Source: Chryseobacterium paridis (lineage in GTDB: Bacteria; Bacteroidota; Bacteroidia; Flavobacteriales; Weeksellaceae). Taken from it: 64,000 bases of DNA. The DNA lies in contig NZ_JAENHK010000005.1 of NCBI RefSeq assembly GCF_016595215.1, positions 80,100-144,099 on the forward strand, in the 5' to 3' direction. The notes under the pieces are model-generated. The model made no database searches, had not been told where the DNA came from, and saw only the letters and a list, made by a program, of their open reading frames with translations. Both the position numbers and the translations under genes were made by a program. Below, one piece after another: positions 59,015-64,000 of the stretch; the stretch's first letter is position 1, and each line of letters starts with the position of its first letter.

Positions 59015-60514
59015 ATGTCTCCCATTATATTATTGTCCATTATCGTTGTATACTTCGCGTTGCTTCTTTGGGTAGCTTACAAAACTGGTAAAGGAAGTGA
59101 CAATGAAAGTTTCTTTATCGGAAACAGGAAAAGTAATTGGATGCTTGTTGCCTTTGGAATGATTGGAACTTCTCTTTCTGGAGTAACTTTTGTAAGTGTT
59201 CCCGGAGCAGTTGGAAAAGACAGTTTTTCCTATTTACAAATTACTCTAGGTTACCTTATTGGTTATATTACAGTTGCATACGTCTTACTTCCCTTATACT
59301 ATCGTCTAAAGCTTACTTCGATTTACGGCTATCTTCAACAGAGAATGGGGCAACTTTCCTACAAATCAGGTGCATGGATATTTATTGTTTCGAGATTAGT
59401 AGGTGCTACCGCCAGATTATATCTGGTAGTAAATATTCTCCAGGTTACCATATTGGATAGTTTAGGTGTTCCGTTTATTGTTACCACTTTAATCATCCTT
59501 GCCATGATTATCCTTTATACGTATGAAGGAGGCGTAAAAACCATTGTGTGGACAGACACATTACAAACTTCTTGTATGCTTTTGGGACTCATCATTTGTA
59601 CTATTTATATGCTGAACCATTTAGACCTGAGCGTTGGACAGAGTTTAACAGCAATGAGCGATAAAGGTTATACCAAAATATTTGAAATGGATTTTAATTC
59701 GCCTGGGTTCTTTGTAAAACAAATTCTTGCAGGGGCATTTATTACCATTACAATGACGGGAATTGATCAGGAAATGATGCAAAAAAGTCTTTCTGTAACC
59801 AAGCTTAAGGATTCTCAGAAAAATATGGTTACCCTTGGATTCATCTTATTGGGGGTAATTTCACTATTCCTCTACATGGGAGGGCTTTTGTATCTTTTTG
59901 GAGAAAGCCAGGGGGGACACCTTACTGAAATCATCCAAGATGGTATTCCTAAAAAAGAATTTCTACTTGGCGGAAAAGATATTTTCGGAGATAAAATATT
60001 TCCTGAGGTTGCATTAAATCATATGCCAGGCTTTATTTCCATCATATTCATCATAGCATTAATTTCAGCATTATTTCCAAGTGCAGACGGTGCTATGACC
60101 GCCCTTACCTCTTCATTGTGTATTGATATTTTCGGGATGAAGGAAAAAAAAGACTGGACCGATAAAAAGAAGGAAAAGTTCCGTAAGAATGTACACCTTA
60201 TAGTGGCGCTTTCGTTTCTCATCATGGTTATTATATTTAAGGTGATTAATGACAATTCCATGATCGGCTTGATCTTAAAATTAGCAGGATTCACTTATGG
60301 ACCGCTTTTAGGGCTTTTCGCTTTTGGTATTTTCACGAAATACAAAGTTGAAGACAAGCTTGTTCCTTATGTTTGTATCGCAGCTCCAATCATATCCTAT
60401 TTTATCGACAAATATCAGGCAACTATTTTCGGGAACTTCAAAATAGGTTTGGAATTATTGATCATCAATGGATTATTAACATTCCTTGGATTGTGGCTGA
60501 TCAGAAAAAAGTAA
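59015..60514 (+). CDS. Sodium:solute symporter (SSS family)
   Basis: 499 residues, about 13 membrane segments. SSS features: FFIGNRKSNWMLVAFGMIGTS split by the first helix turn, SGVTFVSVPGAVG, VYFALLLW at TM1 and LFPSADGAMTALTSSLCIDIF. Substrate (sugar, amino acid, other) cannot be assigned. -7 box TATATTTG at 58985-58992. Confidence 0.9.
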   Translation: MSPIILLSIIVVYFALLLWVAYKTGKGSDNESFFIGNRKSNWMLVAFGMIGTSLSGVTFVSVPGAVGKDSFSYLQITLGYLIGYITVAYVLLPLYYRLKLTSIYGYLQQRMGQLSYKSGAWIFIVSRLVGATARLYLVVNILQVTILDSLGVPFIVTTLIILAMIILYTYEGGVKTIVWTDTLQTSCMLLGLIICTIYMLNHLDLSVGQSLTAMSDKGYTKIFEMDFNSPGFFVKQILAGAFITITMTGIDQEMMQKSLSVTKLKDSQKNMVTLGFILLGVISLFLYMGGLLYLFGESQGGHLTEIIQDGIPKKEFLLGGKDIFGDKIFPEVALNHMPGFISIIFIIALISALFPSADGAMTALTSSLCIDIFGMKEKKDWTDKKKEKFRKNVHLIVALSFLIMVIIFKVINDNSMIGLILKLAGFTYGPLLGLFAFGIFTKYKVEDKLVPYVCIAAPIISYFIDKYQATIFGNFKIGLELLIINGLLTFLGLWLIRKK

Positions 60515-60548
60515 ATAAGTACTACATCAAAAACAAAATATAATTAAC

Positions 60549-61070
60549 ATGAAAAAAATTATTCCTCTTCTGCTTGGATTGTTTGCTTTCAGCTTTCTTT
60601 CTGCCCAGGATAACTTTGAAGTTTCAACACTAAGGATAGGACCTTACAAAGTATTTATGAAAAGTACAGAAATAGAAAAATTCTCTGGAGAAAAATTGAG
60701 ATTAACGAACGGAGAATACAAGAATTCTGTAAAATATAATGGTGAAACTATTATGATCAGCACCACTCAGGAATATGATAATAATGGGAAAGAAACCAAT
60801 GGCTATAGCATATATAGCATCTCTACCACCAGTAAAAAATTTAAAACCAAAAGTGGTATTGGAGTAGGAAGTACAAAAGATGACATCATCAATGCCTATA
60901 AAAATTATCCAAATTACAATGTGTACACCGGCTGGGATGACAAGGGCAAGCCTACAAAAAATGAAAGCTACTTTGTGCTGAATGACACGGATGCGTCTAC
61001 CATGTTATCTTTTAAAATGATTAATAATATTGTGACAGAAATCTCAGTATCACTAAATGAAGGTTGTTAA
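60549..61070 (+). CDS. Small secreted protein of unknown function
   Basis: 173 residues with a signal peptide (LLGLFAFSFLSAQ). Contains a KSGIGVGSTKDDIINAYKNY segment, which looks like a repeat-type domain used in some secreted Bacteroidota proteins. Follows the symporter by 34 nt, then a terminator, so possibly cotranscribed. Confidence 0.75.
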   Translation: MKKIIPLLLGLFAFSFLSAQDNFEVSTLRIGPYKVFMKSTEIEKFSGEKLRLTNGEYKNSVKYNGETIMISTTQEYDNNGKETNGYSIYSISTTSKKFKTKSGIGVGSTKDDIINAYKNYPNYNVYTGWDDKGKPTKNESYFVLNDTDASTMLSFKMINNIVTEISVSLNEGC

Positions 61071-61095
61071 AAAGTTCAATTCTTTAAATAATTAG

Positions 61096-61122
61096 AAATC
61101 CGGGTTTTATATCCGGATTTTT
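61096..61122 (+). terminator. Terminator
   Basis: AAATCCGG/CCGGATTT stem, 8-nt loop, T5. Confidence 0.88.
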
Positions 61123-61178
61123 ACATTTTTATAAGCCATTAAAAAATCGTAAATTCGCGTGCAAATAAATCAGATATA

Positions 61179-62030
61179 ATGAGTAAAAGTATTGAAGAGT
61201 TAAAATCTCTTGCTACACAAATCAGAAGAGACATTTTAAGAATGGTTCATGATGTAAATTCAGGACATCCGGGCGGAAGTTTAGGATGTACAGAATTCTT
61301 CACAGCGCTGTATGGAAAAGTACTGAACTATCATCTTCCTTTCACTATGGAAGGTAAAAATGAAGATCATTTCTATCTTTCAAATGGTCACATTTCACCG
61401 GTTTTCTACTCTACTTTAGCTAGATTTGGATTTTTCCCGGTTGAGGAATTGAAAACTTTCAGAAAACTAAATTCAAGATTACAAGGTCACCCGACTACTC
61501 ATGAGGGATTACCTGGAATCCGTGTTGCTTCCGGATCTTTAGGACAAGGACTTTCTGTAGCTTTAGGTGCTGCTTTAGGAAAGAAATTAGATGGTGACCA
61601 ATCATTGGTTTATTCGCTTCATGGAGATGGTGAATTACAGGAAGGTCAGATCTGGGAAGCTTTAATGTTCGCTGCAGCTAAAAAAGTAGACAATATCATT
61701 TCTACGATTGACTATAATGGTCGTCAGATCGACGGTGATACTGATGATGTATTAAGCTTAGGTGATCTGCATGCTAAATTAGAAGCATTTGGATGGACTG
61801 TATTAGAAGAGAAAAACGGAAATGATCTTGAGGCAGTAATTGCTATTTTAGAAAGAGCAAAAGCTGAAACGGGTAAAGGCAAACCGGTTGCAATAATGCT
61901 TCATACTGAAATGGGTGCTGGAGTAGATTACATGATGGGAAGCCACGCTTGGCATGGTAAAGCTCCTAATGATGAGCAGTTGGAAGCAGCATTCAAACAA
62001 CTTTATTTGGAAGCTCCTGCAGATTACTAA
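61179..62030 (+). CDS. Transketolase, N-terminal (ThDP-binding) half
   Basis: 283 residues. Covers the pyrophosphate-binding domain: DVNSGHPGGSLGCTEFF, LSNGHISPVFYSTL, and GDGELQEGQIWEALMFAA with the Mg/ThDP site. It makes a functional enzyme only with the C-terminal half at 63237. Non-oxidative pentose-phosphate pathway. The two halves are separated here by a secreted-protein gene. Confidence 0.95.
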   Translation: MSKSIEELKSLATQIRRDILRMVHDVNSGHPGGSLGCTEFFTALYGKVLNYHLPFTMEGKNEDHFYLSNGHISPVFYSTLARFGFFPVEELKTFRKLNSRLQGHPTTHEGLPGIRVASGSLGQGLSVALGAALGKKLDGDQSLVYSLHGDGELQEGQIWEALMFAAAKKVDNIISTIDYNGRQIDGDTDDVLSLGDLHAKLEAFGWTVLEEKNGNDLEAVIAILERAKAETGKGKPVAIMLHTEMGAGVDYMMGSHAWHGKAPNDEQLEAAFKQLYLEAPADY

Positions 62031-62062
62031 TATCTTTGATTATCACATTTATTACGTTTTCC

Positions 62063-63226
62063 ATGAAAAAATTCATCTTAATCTGCCTACTAACATCTTT
62101 TATTTTAGGTACCGCGCAAGAAAAGAAAATTTCTTTCGCTAAAGTATTTAATTATCAAATGATTGATAAGAGAGCACCTTTGCTTACTTTAAAGATGTTT
62201 GCAAGTAACAATAATGAATTTCTTACCAGATTGAACATCAAGGAAGTTCCGATGTATTATTATACCGATGCATTGGGAACAACTGCCGTTTCGTTAGAAA
62301 TGAACAGTCGTCTTGCTGGTTCAGGTTTGAGCGCATTAATGTATTTGGGCTATAGCAGTTATGGTGGGTATGGAGAAAAAGAAGAGTATGTTCTGGAGGC
62401 CAAAAAGCTGGATACAAAAGAAACCATTTTAGGAATGCCATGTTCTCATTACCTGATCAATTACCGGGCAAAAGATGGCACAAAAAAGGAAAATGAAGAC
62501 TTGAAGTTGTGTATCGATGATCAGTCATCTATCAACAACATGTATGTATTTAGCGGCCTTTTAAATCAATACCTTCCAGGTATCAAAATGAAAAGTTCAG
62601 GTTTAAGCGGTCTTATTTTAAAAGTAGGTCCTGAGAAAACGTATGACAAAGAATATTTTGTACTGGAATCTATAAAAGATTCTAAAGATCAGGTATTTTT
62701 TGATCATAAAAAAGCAATGACGGACCAGCAAAGAAAGCAGGACTCTATAATGATTGCCTATAAAAAACAGGAAGAGGAATATGCGAAAAATGATTCTGTA
62801 TATACAGCAACTGATTCCACAGCTGTGGTAGTCGACTCTGCAACAGCAGCTGTTCCATATTCAGATCAAACCTACTATTATATTCCTGACTATGTTTCTG
62901 AGTATAAAAAAGCTCATGATGAAGATGGAAGTTTAGCAATAACCAACATCCCAAGTGAAAATCTTTGGAAAGGATTGCCTAAACACTGCAAAAATTTCGA
63001 AAAGGACCTTCCGGCTTTTAAGCTTAAAGAAGTAAAGGGACATTTACGAAATTATGTAGGGCAGATGTGTGATATGTACCTTACACAATCAGCAAGCCAT
63101 AATGTGGGCATTAAACTGACGCTTGATGAAATAAGACGGGAAGTTCTCTATCTCAATACCATTCAGGAAAAACTTGATCAATCTGATAAAAAGAAATTAA
63201 ATAATTATTTAAAAAATCTTGATTAA
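62063..63226 (+). CDS. Secreted protein between transketolase halves
   Basis: 387 residues with a signal peptide ([13 protein letters not shown]). An N-terminal part has [20 protein letters not shown], weakly like GLPGLI proteins. Residues about 225-270 are low-complexity and charged (Gln/Lys/Asp/Ser/Thr/Val). No family identified. Starts 32 nt after the N-half stop and ends 10 nt before the C-half, so it must be cotranscribed with both. Start set by the signal peptide; the upstream in-frame Met gives no signal advantage. Confidence 0.75.
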   Translation: MKKFILICLLTSFILGTAQEKKISFAKVFNYQMIDKRAPLLTLKMFASNNNEFLTRLNIKEVPMYYYTDALGTTAVSLEMNSRLAGSGLSALMYLGYSSYGGYGEKEEYVLEAKKLDTKETILGMPCSHYLINYRAKDGTKKENEDLKLCIDDQSSINNMYVFSGLLNQYLPGIKMKSSGLSGLILKVGPEKTYDKEYFVLESIKDSKDQVFFDHKKAMTDQQRKQDSIMIAYKKQEEEYAKNDSVYTATDSTAVVVDSATAAVPYSDQTYYYIPDYVSEYKKAHDEDGSLAITNIPSENLWKGLPKHCKNFEKDLPAFKLKEVKGHLRNYVGQMCDMYLTQSASHNVGIKLTLDEIRREVLYLNTIQEKLDQSDKKKLNNYLKNLD

Positions 63227-63236
63227 AAAAATAAAA

Positions 63237-64000
63237 ATGAAATATACATATACAGAAAAAAAGGATACACGTTCAGGATTCGGAGCCGGATTAGCTGAGC
63301 TTGCTGATAAGAATCCAAATGTAGTAGCACTTTGTGCAGATCTTATTGGTTCTTTGAAAATGGAAAAATTCATTGAAAAAGCACCGGAAAGATTCTTTCA
63401 GATAGGAATTGCAGAAGCTAACATGATTGGTATTGCTGCAGGTCTTAGTATCACAGGAAAAATTCCTTTCACTGGAACTTTCGCTAATTTCTCTACTTCA
63501 AGAGTATATGACCAGATTCGTCAGTCAGTAGCTTATTCGGGTAAAAATGTAAAAATCTGTGCATCGCATGCTGGTCTTACATTAGGAGAAGATGGAGCTA
63601 CACACCAGGTATTGGAAGATATCGGTATGATGAAGATGCTTCCGGGAATGACGGTAATCAACACATGTGACTACAACCAGACAAAAGCTGCTACTCTTGC
63701 TATTGCTGATTTTGAAGGTCCGGTATATTTAAGATTCGGAAGACCTGTAGTACCTGTATTCATTCCTGAAGACATGCCTTTCGAAATCGGAAAAGGAATT
63801 ATGTTGCAAGAAGGAACGGATGTAACAATTGTTGCAACAGGACATCTTGTTTGGGAATCTCTTGTAGCTGCAGATGAGCTTGAAAAAGAAGGTATCTCTT
63901 GCGAAGTGATCAATATCCATACTATTAAGCCGTTAGACGAAGAAATCATCTTAAAATCAGTTGAAAAGACAGGTAAGATCGTAACTGCTGAAGAACATAA
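63237..64000 (+). CDS. Transketolase, C-terminal half (truncated by window end)
   Basis: About 254 residues visible. Pyrimidine-binding domain: [39 protein letters not shown] with the catalytic Glu, and [19 protein letters not shown]. The C-terminal transketolase_C domain has begun ([17 protein letters not shown]) and runs past 64000. Confidence 0.95.
   Translation, partial: MKYTYTEKKDTRSGFGAGLAELADKNPNVVALCADLIGSLKMEKFIEKAPERFFQIGIAEANMIGIAAGLSITGKIPFTGTFANFSTSRVYDQIRQSVAYSGKNVKICASHAGLTLGEDGATHQVLEDIGMMKMLPGMTVINTCDYNQTKAATLAIADFEGPVYLRFGRPVVPVFIPEDMPFEIGKGIMLQEGTDVTIVATGHLVWESLVAADELEKEGISCEVINIHTIKPLDEEIILKSVEKTGKIVTAEEH

Overview
The window reads as chromosome of a low-GC flavobacterium, most likely Chryseobacterium or a close Weeksellaceae relative. 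Support comes from promoters of the Bacteroidota form TTTG-N19-TAnnTTTG, two TonB-dependent receptors, lipoproteins with CKKD after the lipobox, GLPGLI- and PNGase F-like secreted proteins, GG-leader Cys-rich peptides, a transketolase split into two genes, and GxxExxY/HipA_2/DUF3037 families. Genus assignment is inference; no rRNA is present.

Layout. 1-616: end of a DUF1304 membrane-protein gene and a 355-bp tandem duplication. 0.6-2.6 kb: HxlR regulator divergent from a quinone oxidoreductase and a cupin, with a palindrome between. 2.7-5.3 kb (-): TonB receptor plus thioredoxin-like protein. 5.3-13.4 kb (+): tyrosine/homogentisate catabolism (hmgA, CoA-transferase, hpd, fahA, flavin reductase), interrupted by a frameshifted GxxExxY cassette between inverted repeats. 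13.4-16.8 kb (-): hydrolase, AraC regulator, outer-membrane protein and arylamine N-acetyltransferase. 17.1-19.3 kb (+): HipA_2/DUF3037 pair and an esterase. 19.5-25.2 kb: cstA, then a TPP riboswitch driving thiM-thiE-thiD-tenA-HAD. 25.2-30.3 kb (-): second TonB receptor with an operator, and a UvrD/PcrA helicase.

30.5-30.9 kb holds two unusually short genes for double-glycine leader peptides whose six cysteines fit the knottin spacing, followed by a paired M16 peptidase operon, secG, a glycosyltransferase, recR, a LURP-one-like protein, a lipoprotein and pepD. 39.5-40.5 kb carries an AT-rich orphan with a proteasome-beta-like N-terminus and a decayed tRNA-like sequence. 40.5-47.9 kb: ferredoxin and its reductase, DUF3108 protein, pheS, YceI lipoprotein, an ABC ATPase, a probable rod-shaped small RNA with its own promoter, yjdM and an RsmB/NOP methyltransferase. 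48.1-54.5 kb: PNGase F-like fusion protein, asnB, a secreted protein and an MFS exporter. 54.5-58.9 kb: tightly packed redox/stress run (two pirins, two small GNATs, FMN reductase, TMEM175 channel, 4Fe-4S protein, OsmC). 59-64 kb: Na+/solute symporter and the two transketolase halves with a secreted-protein gene between them.

Besides genes, the intergenic space is rich in long imperfect palindromes of several different word families (near 125, 480, 10695, 16854, 37680, 45727, 46563), which look like dispersed extragenic hairpin repeats. Several genes have a -7 box only 4-5 nt before the start codon, suggesting leaderless transcripts.
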